Source: Hyphococcus sp.
GTDB taxonomy: Bacteria; Pseudomonadota; Alphaproteobacteria; Caulobacterales; Parvularculaceae
Length of the DNA stretch: 64,000 nucleotides
NCBI GenBank assembly: GCA_021776415.1
Contig: JAJFFY010000034.1
Location: forward strand, 1 to 64,000
Direction: 5' to 3'
Shown in pieces: positions 26,362 to 35,432 of this stretch. The translations under genes were made by a program, and so were the position numbers. The notes under the pieces were generated by a model. The model made no database searches and was not told the DNA's origin. It saw only the letters and a list, made by a program, of their open reading frames with translations. Each line of letters begins with the position of its first letter. Within the stretch, counting starts at the first letter, position 1.

Positions 26362-29196
26362 ATGATGGAATCAGCGCGCAAGTGTCTGACAAAGCTGATT
26401 TTTGTCGTTTTAACGGTGTTTGCCTTCCATGGCACAGCGGCTGCAAACCTGTCGCCGCGACTGAAACCAACACCCCCCGGCCCGGTCTACATGTCCCGCG
26501 CCGATCACACCACACTCACCACAGTCGCAGAAGCGCTAAAGAGTAAACGGTTTTCCGACGCCCGCAGCGAAATCAAACAGATCAGTGATCCAATTGCCGC
26601 CAGCCTTGGCGAATGGATGTATTTCAAAGCCGAAGACCCGCTGGTCAAGATCGCCGACGCTGGTCATTTTCTTGACTATCATAACGACTGGCCGGCCGTG
26701 AGCCGGATTCAGAGCTTTGTTGAAAGACGCATCAGCAACACCACACCGAGCCAAAGCGTGCTCGATTTCTTCGACACGCGCGACCCAATCACTGGCGGTG
26801 GAAAAATTCAACTGGCGCGCGCGCTCTTTACCACTGGCGAGAATGACGCCGCGCTAATCCATCTGCGCGATGCATGGGTGAATCACAATTTCAATGTCGC
26901 TGAAGAGCGCCGCATTCTTAAAATATATGGCCGGCGACTTACCAAGGAAGATCACGCAGCGCGTGTCGACCGGTTGTTATGGGCGCGTCAGGTGACCAAT
27001 GCGCGACGGATGTTTTTTCAACTGTCCTCCAATGAGCGCCGTAAAGCGCGCGCGCGCGCAGCGCTGTTATTGCGCTCTACAAACGGACCGAAACTGTATC
27101 GCAGCCTGTCGCATGACAACCAGATGGACCCCGGCATTCTACACGCTGCGGTGCGTTATTACCGGCGCAGCGGCGCTGAGGAAACTGCGCTCGCGCTTTC
27201 CGCCAAAGCGCCGAGCGACGCCGTCGCGTTGCGCAACCCGGCGCGCTGGTGGGATGAACGCCAACTCTTGATGCGCTGGGCGTTGAAGGAAGGCCGCTTT
27301 GGCGACGCCTATGCCCTCGCCGCCAATCATGGGCTGGAAGCGAGCGAAGATCTTTCCGAAGCAGAATTCAACGCTGGCTGGATTGCGCTTCGCTTTTTAG
27401 AACAACCAGCCCGCGCGGAGACGCATTTTCTGGCTCTGGCTTCCGTTGTCGGCACGCCGATTTCGCTCTCGCGCGCCTATTACTGGCTCGGCCGCGCCGC
27501 CGAGGCGGAAGGCAAGCCAGAGCTTGCAACATCTTATTATGAGGCGGCGACGCCTTATTATTATTCTTTCTACGGACAGCTTGCTGCGGAAAAGCTGGGG
27601 GGTATGGCGCTTCAAAACAGGTTTGGGCCCGTAGTTGTCGCAACGCCGGAAGACCGGGCGCTGTTTTCCGCCCGACCGACTGTAGCGGCGCTGCGCATGC
27701 TTTCCGACCTCGGCCTTGATTATGAATTTATGGTCTTTGCCTATCACGTCGACGACCGGCTTGAGCGCCCCGGCGAATATGTTGAGCTGGCCAAACTCGC
27801 TAATGGCGAGGGGGCGCCGCATCTGACGGTGCGCGCCGGCAAAGTTGCGATCCGGCGGAGCGCCTTTGCGGCCAATGTCGCTTATCCGACCGTCTTCGTT
27901 CCGGAAGAAGCAAAGCGTTTTGTCTCACCAGAAATCATTTTGGGTCTGTCGCGTCAGGAAAGCGAATTTAACCCGCGCGCATTTTCCAGAGCCGGCGCCC
28001 GGGGCATGATGCAGCTTATTCCGTCTACGGCGCTGATCACCGCGCGTAAGGCGGGCATACGCTATTCACGCACTGCACTTCTGGACGACCCGGTCTATAA
28101 TCTCACTCTTGGCTCTGCGCATTTATCTCATCTACTGAAGCAATTTAACGGCTCTTTGGTGTTGACCTTCGCAGCCTATAACGCTGGCCCTCACCGCGCC
28201 GAGCAATGGATTAAAACCTATGGAGATCCACGCGGATCGGGTATCGATCCGGTTGACTGGATCGAGCTTGTGCCATTCTCAGAGACCCGCAACTACATTC
28301 AGCGGGTGCTGGAAAATACGCAAGTCTATCGCGGCCAACTCAACAATAAGCCAATCCCCGGCCGGCTAGCATCAGACATAGAACGCGGCGGCCCGCGCGG
28401 GCGCATCGCGGTTACACAACACCCCTATGCTCATCTTGCAGCCCACTCCGTTGGCAAAGGCGCACAAAAACTGGCGCCCCTCCCCGCAAGCACCGCCAAC
28501 CGCGCAGCGCAATTCCTGCTAGCACGAACCGAAACCCGCCAATTGCCCGATATTGTCATCGTTGATGACCGAACTATTTTGTCGCCAGCTGTGGAAATGA
28601 TCAACCCAGCGCCAGGACACGAGGCCGCGCCAAAAATCACTTACACGCTGGAGAAAACGACTACCGTTGTGGATGTTGCCGAAACTGTAGCAACCACCAT
28701 CGAGCCCGTTGCAACGCCGACAGCGATTATAATATCAGTGAGCGGAGCATCTCAACAGCCGCAAGTCGAAGATATTGAACTAGCGCCAGCTGAGCAGCCT
28801 ATGGCGACGCCAGTCGCTATTGCATCGACGCCGCTGGCTACGAATGAAATCGCAGACGACATGATCGAACGCCTCGCCGCCGAAGCAATAGCCGACAGGC
28901 CGGAACCCTTAAGCACGGCGCCAGCGCTCGCTACCGAAATAGTTGAGGAGGACAATCTGTCCTTTGACTTTCCGGCGCTTGCAGCTGCGCCTGACAGGGT
29001 TGTGGCGGCGCCTGCGGCCTTTGACCCTTATCGCGCGCGAATTAATGGTGACCGCGACGAAATCGCCGACGAATGCCTTACCTATGACTACTTCCTGGCG
29101 CAAAAGGTCAAAGAAGAGATCGCAGTAGGAGACCTAAATGCAAGCATGCTCGCTGAATTACAGGGCGACGACTACAGCGAAATCGATCCCTGTTAA
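26362..29196 (+). CDS. Soluble-type lytic murein transglycosylase with Ala/Pro-rich tail
   Basis: 944 residues with a Sec signal peptide (about 1-28). The ATG at 26362 is preferred over GTG at 26347 because GGGAG precedes it. An alpha-helical solenoid of TPR-like repeats (about 60-500) precedes the SLT catalytic domain. That domain has Glu533 in LSRQESEFNPRAFS, then GARGMMQLIPSTA and AYNAGPHRAEQW. This architecture matches Slt70. After about residue 690 comes a tail of some 250 residues rich in Ala, Pro, Thr and Glu, longer than in Slt70 and without a recognised domain. It cleaves peptidoglycan glycan strands to 1,6-anhydro products. Divergent from dapA. Confidence 0.92.
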   Translation: MMESARKCLTKLIFVVLTVFAFHGTAAANLSPRLKPTPPGPVYMSRADHTTLTTVAEALKSKRFSDARSEIKQISDPIAASLGEWMYFKAEDPLVKIADAGHFLDYHNDWPAVSRIQSFVERRISNTTPSQSVLDFFDTRDPITGGGKIQLARALFTTGENDAALIHLRDAWVNHNFNVAEERRILKIYGRRLTKEDHAARVDRLLWARQVTNARRMFFQLSSNERRKARARAALLLRSTNGPKLYRSLSHDNQMDPGILHAAVRYYRRSGAEETALALSAKAPSDAVALRNPARWWDERQLLMRWALKEGRFGDAYALAANHGLEASEDLSEAEFNAGWIALRFLEQPARAETHFLALASVVGTPISLSRAYYWLGRAAEAEGKPELATSYYEAATPYYYSFYGQLAAEKLGGMALQNRFGPVVVATPEDRALFSARPTVAALRMLSDLGLDYEFMVFAYHVDDRLERPGEYVELAKLANGEGAPHLTVRAGKVAIRRSAFAANVAYPTVFVPEEAKRFVSPEIILGLSRQESEFNPRAFSRAGARGMMQLIPSTALITARKAGIRYSRTALLDDPVYNLTLGSAHLSHLLKQFNGSLVLTFAAYNAGPHRAEQWIKTYGDPRGSGIDPVDWIELVPFSETRNYIQRVLENTQVYRGQLNNKPIPGRLASDIERGGPRGRIAVTQHPYAHLAAHSVGKGAQKLAPLPASTANRAAQFLLARTETRQLPDIVIVDDRTILSPAVEMINPAPGHEAAPKITYTLEKTTTVVDVAETVATTIEPVATPTAIIISVSGASQQPQVEDIELAPAEQPMATPVAIASTPLATNEIADDMIERLAAEAIADRPEPLSTAPALATEIVEEDNLSFDFPALAAAPDRVVAAPAAFDPYRARINGDRDEIADECLTYDYFLAQKVKEEIAVGDLNASMLAELQGDDYSEIDPC

Positions 29197-29314
29197 TGAA
29201 AGCGCCATGAGAAAAGCCGCCGCTTTGTCTTACTAGCGTTAGGCCAGCCATCCCCATAACCGGCCCTCATGATCCACCTTGCAAAGCCACTCTTTTCCGG
29301 GCAGAACCGGCGGC

Positions 29315-29406
29315 GGAGAGGTGGCCGAGTGGTTGAAGGCGCTCCCCTGCTAAGGGAGTAAGGGCTTTAACTCCCTTCGAGGGTTCGAATCCCTTCCTCT
29401 CCGCCA
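29315..29406 (+). tRNA. tRNA-Ser (GCU)
   Basis: A 92-base class II tRNA with acceptor GGAGAGG/CCTCTCC, discriminator G and encoded CCA. The anticodon loop is CTGCTAA (anticodon GCU), with a long variable arm (about 29354-29380) and T loop GGTTCGAATCC. It stands alone between the transglycosylase gene and the TauE-type gene. Confidence 0.97.
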
Positions 29407-29627
29407 TCTTTGATCTCACGGCAATGCGGTTCGCGCGCGCCACCAACGGGACGATCTGTCCGGCCGACGCGCGTTAGGGGGGTAGGCTTGATTATGCTCC
29501 GACAAATTCGCCCCCCCCCCCCACCGTGGACCCCTTAGCCATCTCGACCCGCCTCCCTCTCGGCTGTATGACAGGCGCTCGCATCCGGGCGTCGACCCGC
29601 TGAACTTGAAGTGATCCCGACAGTCAC
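29407..29627. other. Intergenic region with a 12-C homopolymer
   Basis: 221 bases between tRNA-Ser and the TauE-type permease gene, with no gene seen. It contains a run of twelve C residues at 29511-29522, about 105 bases before the permease start, and a six-G run at about 29477-29482. No integrase or duplicated tRNA 3' end was found that would mark an attachment site. Confidence 0.5.
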
Positions 29628-30389
29628 ATGCCTCTTCTCGCCTTACTCTTTTTTATCACGGCTGTACTATACGCCTCGGTCGGCTTCGGCGGCGGCTCGA
29701 CTTATAATGCGCTTCTTGTTCTTCATGGTGCGGATTACCGAATTCTTCCGTCGATTGCGCTGATCTGCAATATCATCGTTGTCGCCGGCGGCGCAGTTAG
29801 GTTTTCGCGCGCCGGTTATCTGGATTGGCGATCACTTCTGCCGTGGATCGCCGCATCCGTTCCCGCCGCCTGGGTCGGCGGGCGCATTCCCGTTTCCGAG
29901 ACTTTTTTCATCGCCGCTCTCGGGCTGGCCTTGACGGCAGCGGGCTTGCGGCTTGCCTTTGAGCGGCCCCCGGCGGCGGCGGGAGGCGACATTCGCCAGA
30001 CCCCCGCGCCGATTGCCATCACGATTGGCGCGAGCCTCGGCTTTGTCTCCGGGCTGGTTGGTATTGGCGGCGGGATTTTTCTGGCGCCGGTGCTATATCT
30101 TTTACGCTGGGGTGATCCGCGAAAAATCGCCGCCGCCTGCAGCTTGTTTATTCTGGTGAACTCGCTGTCGGGCCTTGCCGGTCAGACGATGAAGCTGGGC
30201 GACCTTGGCGGTGTTTCCATGCTTGCTGAATACTGGATGGTCTTCCCGGCAGTGCTGATCGGCGGACAGATCGGCTCTCGCCTCGGCGCATCGAAGTTGA
30301 GCCCGGTCACCATCAAGCGCCTGACCTCCGCATTAATACTCTATGTCGCCATAAGGCTGTTATGGCGCTGGGCGCAGATTGTTTTCTAA
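29628..30389 (+). CDS. TauE/SafE-family (DUF81) membrane permease
   Basis: 253-residue integral membrane protein with about seven hydrophobic segments arranged as two homologous halves. The family glycine-rich signatures appear twice: SVGFGGGSTYNALLVL near residue 17 and SGLVGIGGGIFLAPVL near residue 145. The family moves sulphur-containing anions or other small solutes; the substrate here cannot be inferred. It is upstream of the cobalamin operon on the same strand, but a structured region and a separate promoter/riboswitch lie between, so functional linkage to B12 uptake is unproven. The ribosome-binding site is weak. Confidence 0.87.
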   Translation: MPLLALLFFITAVLYASVGFGGGSTYNALLVLHGADYRILPSIALICNIIVVAGGAVRFSRAGYLDWRSLLPWIAASVPAAWVGGRIPVSETFFIAALGLALTAAGLRLAFERPPAAAGGDIRQTPAPIAITIGASLGFVSGLVGIGGGIFLAPVLYLLRWGDPRKIAAACSLFILVNSLSGLAGQTMKLGDLGGVSMLAEYWMVFPAVLIGGQIGSRLGASKLSPVTIKRLTSALILYVAIRLLWRWAQIVF

Positions 30390-30390
30390 A

Positions 30391-30434
30391 GCGTGTTTGC
30401 AAAAAGTGTATGCGGTTTTTGGAATGAAACACGC
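30391..30434. repeat. Imperfect long hairpin after the TauE-type gene
   Basis: Arms GCGTGTTT (30391-30398) and AAACACGC (30427-30434) pair perfectly. Inside them CAAAAA (30400-30405) pairs with TTTTTG (30416-30421), giving one interrupted stem. It begins one base after the permease stop codon and may end its transcript, although no U-tract follows. The inner CAAAAAGTG word recurs in the next inverted repeat. Confidence 0.55.
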
Positions 30435-30448
30435 GACCAGCAAAGAAT

Positions 30449-30491
30449 CTAGACTGCGTTCTTGATTCGACAAAAAGTGAACGCAGTCTAG
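30449..30491. repeat. Perfect 13-bp inverted repeat next to the btu promoter
   Basis: CTAGACTGCGTTC (30449-30461) and its exact reverse complement (30479-30491) flank a 17-base spacer. The right arm ends directly before a TTGACA hexamer. It could be an operator overlapping the -35 region, a transcript-end hairpin for the upstream gene, or a copy of a dispersed intergenic palindrome. Confidence 0.7.
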
Positions 30492-30521
30492 TTGACAATC
30501 GAAAACACGCATGAGCATTTT
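30492..30521 (+). promoter_or_regulatory. Candidate promoter of the cobalamin uptake operon
   Basis: A consensus -35 hexamer TTGACA (30492-30497) is followed after 18 bases by CATTTT (30516-30521), a weak -10. Transcription from here would start just before the riboswitch aptamer. The -10 match is poor, so this is moderate evidence only. Confidence 0.4.
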
Positions 30522-30529
30522 CATCTCAG

Positions 30530-30685
30530 ATGGCGCCCCTAACCGGGCTTAAAAGGGAATCCGGTTTTAATCCGGAACTGTTCCCGCAACTGTAAGCGGT
30601 TAGCCGTCAGCCACGATCCACTGGAGCATCCCGCTCCGGGAAGGAGGCTGCCGGCGACGACCCGCGAAGTCAGGAGACCTGCCAT
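30530..30685 (+). promoter_or_regulatory. Adenosylcobalamin riboswitch
   Basis: Conserved cobalamin-aptamer elements occur in order: GGCGCCCCTAA then AAAAGGGAA at the 5' side, CCCGCAACTGTAAGCGG in the core, a variable arm around 30625-30650, GGAAGGAGGCTG, and the B12 box AGTCAGGAGACCTGCC at about 30668-30683. Binding of adenosylcobalamin is expected to repress the btuB-F-C-D genes that follow. About 140 bases separate the aptamer from the btuB start and should hold the expression platform. No clear terminator is seen there, so control of translation initiation is more likely. Confidence 0.95.
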
Positions 30686-30826
30686 CGCGTCGCTCGTTCC
30701 CGGCCGGGATAGCCGTAAGAACAAGGTCTGAATTCCTCAGAGGCGACAAAACTTAGACCCCCGCTCTCAAGGCGGATTTTGTCAGCTATCAGCACCCGGA
30801 TGATCTCCGGGTTGAGGAGAACAGTT

Positions 30827-32656
30827 ATGATTATAAAATACGCGAGTGTTGGCGCGGCGGTGGCGCTTATCTGTATCGCACCGGTTGCCGCTGGCTCTGA
30901 AAACCACGACCGCGACGAAATCATTGTCGAGGGGCTCCGCCTCGCGGCGCCGGCCAGCGAGGCCGGGTCTTCGGTGTCGATCATCACCGCGGAAGATATT
31001 GAATTGCGCGGCTACGCATTTGCGCTCGATGCGCTGGCCTCAGCGCCGGGTGTGACCCTCAACCAGAACGGCGCCTTTGGCGGCCTGGCCACGGTGCGCA
31101 TTCGCGGCGCAGCCAGCGATCAGACACTTGTGCTCCTGGACGGCGTGCCTCTGGGCGATCCGACGGCAGTTGGCGGCGGTTATGATTTCTCGCTCCTCGA
31201 CGCCGCCGATATTGAACGCATTGAGGTTTTGAAAGGTCCGCAATCAACGCTTTGGGGCTCCGACGCCATCGGCGGGGTCGTCAACATCATCACCAAGCGT
31301 CCTGAGGCCGGGATCGGCGCCAGGCTATTTGCCGAAGGCGGATCGTTTAAAACCTATCGCGGCGGCGCGGCGATCTTTGGCGCGAACGATGCCGGTGATT
31401 TTCGCCTCGCCGCATCAGGCATCGCCAGCGACGGCATCTCCAAAGCCGACGCCGGCGATGGCAATGGCGAGGCTGACGACTATGACGCGCAGACTTATGC
31501 GGCGCGTGGCGGATTGAACCTTCCCCACGGGCTGTGGTTTGAAGCCCGCGCCCGCTATATGGAAGGTGAGACCGAGATCGACGGATTTCCGCCGCCGAAC
31601 TTTTCTCTCGCCGACACAAACGATTATTCCAGGACCGAACAATTCACTACCGCTGCAACGCTGTATGCGCCGCTATTCGGCGATCGCCTCGAAAACAGTT
31701 TCATGGCCGGCTTTACCGACATTAAACGCACCGGGAATTTCGGCGGGTTTGCGGCGCTCGACAAAGGCGACCGGTTGATCCTGCGCTATCAGGGCACGCT
31801 CAATATTGATGCACGCCATCGCCTAGCCTTTGGCGCCGAGCGCGAGGAGAACGAAGCCAATAGCGATGAGACATCGATCGACAGCTTCTTTGCACTCTAT
31901 GAGCTAAAGCCGTTTGACGGGCTGACGCTCACCGCGGGCGTGCGCAACGACGACCACAGCCAGTTTGGTTCGGCTACCACCGCCAGAGCCGCCGCCTCCT
32001 GGTCGCCCTCGCAATATGTGACACTGCGCGGCAGCTGGGGCGAAGGCTTCAAAGCGCCGACGATCTTTCAACTGACTCAGACCTTCGGGCTGCTGCCGGC
32101 GAATGGCGATCTCCAACCGGAGACAAGCAGCGCCTTTGATATCGGCGTTGATCTGACGGCGCCAAATAATCGCGCAATGTTGAGCGTTACCTATTTTGAT
32201 CGCGACACGGAGAACCTGATCATCTTTGCACCAAACTTTCGTTATGAAAATCTCGATGCAACTAAAGCCAATGGCATAGAGACTGCGCTCGATATCGCAG
32301 TTACCGATGCGATCAGCCTTTCCGTAAGCCATGCCTATATCGACGCCGAAGACGCCACAACCGGCGAGCGGCAAATCCGTATCCCGCGCCATTCCGGCGA
32401 CTTTGCCGTGATCTACAAAAACGGGCCGATTTCAGGTTCGGCGGTGCTGCGCTATAACGGCGCGGAGACCGAAGGCGCATTCGGAACAGATGTTCCATCC
32501 TGGGTCCGGGTTGATCTCGCCGCCAGCTATCAGGTGAACGAGACCATCGAACTTTACAGCCGGATTGAAAATCTCTTTGATGAGAACTACCAGCAAATCT
32601 CCGGTTTCGGAACGCCGGGCCTTTCCGCTACCGGCGGCGTCAGATTGGTTTTCTAA
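30827..32656 (+). CDS. btuB: TonB-dependent cobalamin receptor
   Basis: Outer-membrane active transporter, 609 residues. The signal peptide (about 1-22) is followed by a TonB-box-like DEIIVEG. The plug domain (about 40-155) contains LLDGVPLGDP and ERIEVLKGPQSTLWG, and a 22-strand-type barrel ends in a terminal Phe (GVRLVF). The ATG at 30827 has GAGGAG at good spacing; upstream in-frame starts lie in the leader. The riboswitch and the following periplasmic-binding/ABC genes make vitamin B12 or another corrinoid the likely substrate. Confidence 0.93.
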   Translation: MIIKYASVGAAVALICIAPVAAGSENHDRDEIIVEGLRLAAPASEAGSSVSIITAEDIELRGYAFALDALASAPGVTLNQNGAFGGLATVRIRGAASDQTLVLLDGVPLGDPTAVGGGYDFSLLDAADIERIEVLKGPQSTLWGSDAIGGVVNIITKRPEAGIGARLFAEGGSFKTYRGGAAIFGANDAGDFRLAASGIASDGISKADAGDGNGEADDYDAQTYAARGGLNLPHGLWFEARARYMEGETEIDGFPPPNFSLADTNDYSRTEQFTTAATLYAPLFGDRLENSFMAGFTDIKRTGNFGGFAALDKGDRLILRYQGTLNIDARHRLAFGAEREENEANSDETSIDSFFALYELKPFDGLTLTAGVRNDDHSQFGSATTARAAASWSPSQYVTLRGSWGEGFKAPTIFQLTQTFGLLPANGDLQPETSSAFDIGVDLTAPNNRAMLSVTYFDRDTENLIIFAPNFRYENLDATKANGIETALDIAVTDAISLSVSHAYIDAEDATTGERQIRIPRHSGDFAVIYKNGPISGSAVLRYNGAETEGAFGTDVPSWVRVDLAASYQVNETIELYSRIENLFDENYQQISGFGTPGLSATGGVRLVF

Positions 32657-32657
32657 C

Positions 32658-33500
32658 ATGATCAAAAATCTAATCGTCATCATCGCCATAATAACGTCTG
32701 CCGCGGCTTGTTCGCGGCAGGCGCCGCAAGTCGCGACCGGCGTCGGCAAGAAAATTGTCAGCCTAGATTTCTGCGCCGATCAGTTTGTGCTGAAGCTTGC
32801 TGATCGCGAAAATATTCTCGCTTTATCACCGGATGCGGAGGCGGTGTTTTCCTATATGCACAATGACGCCAAAGGCTTCGCTAAAGTCCGGCCGCGAGCG
32901 GAGGATATCTTGCTGCTGGCGCCGGACATTGTCGTGCGAACCTATGGCGGCGGGCCAAATGCAACGGCGTTTTTCGAGCGCGCCGGCATAAAAGTTGTGC
33001 AGATTGCCTATGCTGGCGATCTCGACACTGTAAAGCTGAGCATCCTTGATACAGCAAAGGATCTGGGCGCAATTGGGCGCGGCGTCACGCTGGTCGCGGA
33101 AATGGAGAACCGTCTGGCGGCGCTGGCGCCTCAAAATGATGGTTCAACGATGCTTTATATGACGTCAAAAGGCGCCGTTGCCGGTCGCGGCACGTTGGTT
33201 GGCGAGCTTCTGGAGCGCGCCGGCTACGAGAACTTTCGCGCAGCGCCCGGCTGGGGCTCGCTCCCGCTTGAACGCCTTGCCTATGACAGCCCTGATGTCA
33301 TCGCCGCCGGGTTTTTCGATACCAGTGATATGATCTCCGATATCTGGACGCCGTCGCGCCATCCCGTCGCCCGTCGCCAACTGTCGAAGCGCCCGGTGAT
33401 TGATTTGCCGAGCGCCTGGACCGCTTGCAGCGGATGGTTTCTGCTCGATGCGCTGGAAGCGCTTGCCGCAGCGCCAACAACAACCTCGTCCGTACAATGA
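32658..33500 (+). CDS. btuF: Cobalamin ABC transporter substrate-binding lipoprotein
   Basis: Periplasmic class III binding protein of 280 residues. The short signal ends in a lipobox (ITSAAACS), so it is probably lipid-anchored. KIVSLDFCADQFVLKLAD opens the mature domain. PRAEDILLLAPDIVV and the C-terminal WSSLPLE-like region (GWGSLPLERLAYDSPDVI) fit the BtuF/FepB group. It starts one base after the btuB stop and overlaps the permease start by four bases. Confidence 0.9.
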   Translation: MIKNLIVIIAIITSAAACSRQAPQVATGVGKKIVSLDFCADQFVLKLADRENILALSPDAEAVFSYMHNDAKGFAKVRPRAEDILLLAPDIVVRTYGGGPNATAFFERAGIKVVQIAYAGDLDTVKLSILDTAKDLGAIGRGVTLVAEMENRLAALAPQNDGSTMLYMTSKGAVAGRGTLVGELLERAGYENFRAAPGWGSLPLERLAYDSPDVIAAGFFDTSDMISDIWTPSRHPVARRQLSKRPVIDLPSAWTACSGWFLLDALEALAAAPTTTSSVQ

Positions 33501-34486
33501 AAGACCACGAACTCATCCCTCTCCTCTCGGCCATCGCCTTGGCGGCGATTATCGCCGCCTGCCTGATTGGCTCGACGGCAATGTCGCCGGGACGGCTCCT
33601 CGCCGCCCTCGCCGGCGCCGGCTCAACCGGCGATGCGATCGTTTTATGGGAGATCAGGCTGCCGCGCGCGATCGCCGCTTTCGTCGTCGGCGCGGCGCTC
33701 GGTCTTTGCGGTGCGGCGTTGCAAGGCCTGTTGCGCAATCCTCTGGCTGAGCCCGGCGTCCTCGGCGTTTCCGCCTGCGCATCGCTCGGCGCGACGCTTG
33801 CGCTGTTCTATGGTGCGGCTAGCCTATCGCCGATTACCGTACCGATTGCAGCCATATCAGGCGCGCTCGCGGCCACCACGCTGCTTTCAATTGCCGCTAT
33901 TCACACATCATCCGTCATCACCCTAATTCTCATCGGCTTCGGACTGTCGAGTTTTGCCGGCGCCTTAATGGCGCTGCTGCTTAACCTCGCACCCAATCCG
34001 TTCACGCTCTCCGATCTGATCAGCTGGACACTTGGCTCAGTCGCCAATCGCAGCTTTGACGATATCCTGCTGGCGGCGCCGTTAATGGTCGTCGGACTGG
34101 TCTTTATCGTCCTTTCGCGCCGGGCGCTCTCAGCTTTGAGCCTTGGCGAGGAAGCCGCCCATGGTCTCGGCGTTGATCTTCCGCGCGCGCGCAGCTTCGT
34201 TATTCTCGGAACTGGCCTGATCGCTGGCGCGGCCGTTTCTATCGCCGGCGCGATCGGCTTCATCGGCATCATGGCGCCGCATCTGGTGCGTCCGCTGGTT
34301 GGTCATGACCCTGCGCGAACTCTGGCGCCGTCGGCGATATTGGGCGGCGTCATTCTGGTTCTCGCCGATATCGGCGTACGGCTGATCCCGGCGCCGACGG
34401 AGTTGCGGCTCGGGGTTGTCGCTGCGTTGATCGGCGCGCCGGCTTTCGTCTGGATTGCCATCGGGCGGGGGCGGGCCAATGGCTGA
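33497..34486 (+). CDS. btuC: Cobalamin ABC transporter permease (FecCD family)
   Basis: 329-residue inner-membrane permease with about ten helices. Family blocks are WEIRLPRAIAAFVVGAALGL, NPLAEPGVLGVSACASLG and GFIGIMAPHLVRPLVGHDPAR near the C-terminus, the loop that contacts the ATPase. Start at ATG 33497 (ATGA overlap with the binding-protein stop). It overlaps the ATPase gene by eight bases. Confidence 0.93.
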   Translation: MKDHELIPLLSAIALAAIIAACLIGSTAMSPGRLLAALAGAGSTGDAIVLWEIRLPRAIAAFVVGAALGLCGAALQGLLRNPLAEPGVLGVSACASLGATLALFYGAASLSPITVPIAAISGALAATTLLSIAAIHTSSVITLILIGFGLSSFAGALMALLLNLAPNPFTLSDLISWTLGSVANRSFDDILLAAPLMVVGLVFIVLSRRALSALSLGEEAAHGLGVDLPRARSFVILGTGLIAGAAVSIAGAIGFIGIMAPHLVRPLVGHDPARTLAPSAILGGVILVLADIGVRLIPAPTELRLGVVAALIGAPAFVWIAIGRGRANG

Positions 34487-35255
34487 AATCAACCTCAACA
34501 ATGTTTGCGTCGAAGCTGGCGGTGCGCGCCTTCTGCAAAACGTCAGCGCCAGTATCCGTTCCGGCGAGCTTATCGCGCTGATCGGCCCCAACGGCGCCGG
34601 CAAAAGCACACTGTTGAAATGCGCCCTCGCCCTGATGACGCCGTCTGCCGGCACTGTCACGATCAATGGCAAGGCCATCGCAGACCTCTCACCCATCGAA
34701 CGCGCGCGGCTGGTTTCCTATCTGCCACAATCGCGTCTGCTCGCCTGGCCTGTGCGCGTCCGCGACGTTGTTGCGCTTGGGCGCTACGCATACGGCGCAT
34801 CAACCACAAAGCTGAAGGGCGAGGACACAGCTGCCGTCGCTGCGGCGATGCACGATTGCGATCTCAACCATCTTGCCGATCGCCGCACCGATACATTGTC
34901 TGGCGGTGAGCTGGCGCGGGTTCACTGCGCGCGCGCCTTCGCCTCAAAGGCACCGCTCCTGATCGCAGATGAGCCAGTCGCCTCCCTCGATCCCAGCCAC
35001 CAGTTTCAGATCATGTCGCTCATTCGCGCATATGTAGACAATGGCGGCGGCGGCGTGGTCGTTTTACATGACATCGCGTTAGCGGCACGGTTTGCCGACC
35101 GCCTCATCTGGATGAAGGATGGCGAAATCCACGCCAATGGCGGCGTGGAGGAAACTTTGACCGAAGCGCGTATGAAACAAATATTTTCGGTCACCGCCAT
35201 CGTCGCAAAAGACCAAAATAGCTGGTCACTAACCGTTACGGGAGGATGCAGTTGA
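34479..35255 (+). CDS. btuD: Cobalamin ABC transporter ATP-binding protein
   Basis: 258 residues. Walker A is GPNGAGKST, Q-loop region YLPQSRL, signature LSGGELARV, Walker B LLIADEP and the H-loop VVLHD, so the ATPase is complete. The start at ATG 34479 lies inside the btuC end and gives the standard N-terminus. It is the last recognisable gene of the riboswitch-controlled operon. The next 177 bases hold no gene that can be supported. Confidence 0.93.
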   Translation: MAEINLNNVCVEAGGARLLQNVSASIRSGELIALIGPNGAGKSTLLKCALALMTPSAGTVTINGKAIADLSPIERARLVSYLPQSRLLAWPVRVRDVVALGRYAYGASTTKLKGEDTAAVAAAMHDCDLNHLADRRTDTLSGGELARVHCARAFASKAPLLIADEPVASLDPSHQFQIMSLIRAYVDNGGGGVVVLHDIALAARFADRLIWMKDGEIHANGGVEETLTEARMKQIFSVTAIVAKDQNSWSLTVTGGCS

Positions 35256-35432
35256 CAAAGCCCTATTTCGTGGAGGTTATGGCGCCGCGCCTTTCAAGAT
35301 GCAGTCTTTCCAGAAATGATGGCCTTTCGGCTATAAAGTAATGCACAGCGCATCAGATGGGCGTCACATGTCATTCCCGGCATTGTAAGACCGGCTATAG
35401 GGGCGCCAGAACGGCTGCTATTGTGCAACAAA

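Noticed and set aside
29315-29627. tRNA-Ser considered as an integration site for a mobile element
   Set aside because: No integrase, no repeated tRNA 3' end and normal genes on both sides.
35256-35432. Short frame after btuD (starting MQLTKPYFVEV) considered as another cobalamin gene
   Set aside because: About 30 codons, overlaps the btuD stop and has no recognisable motif.
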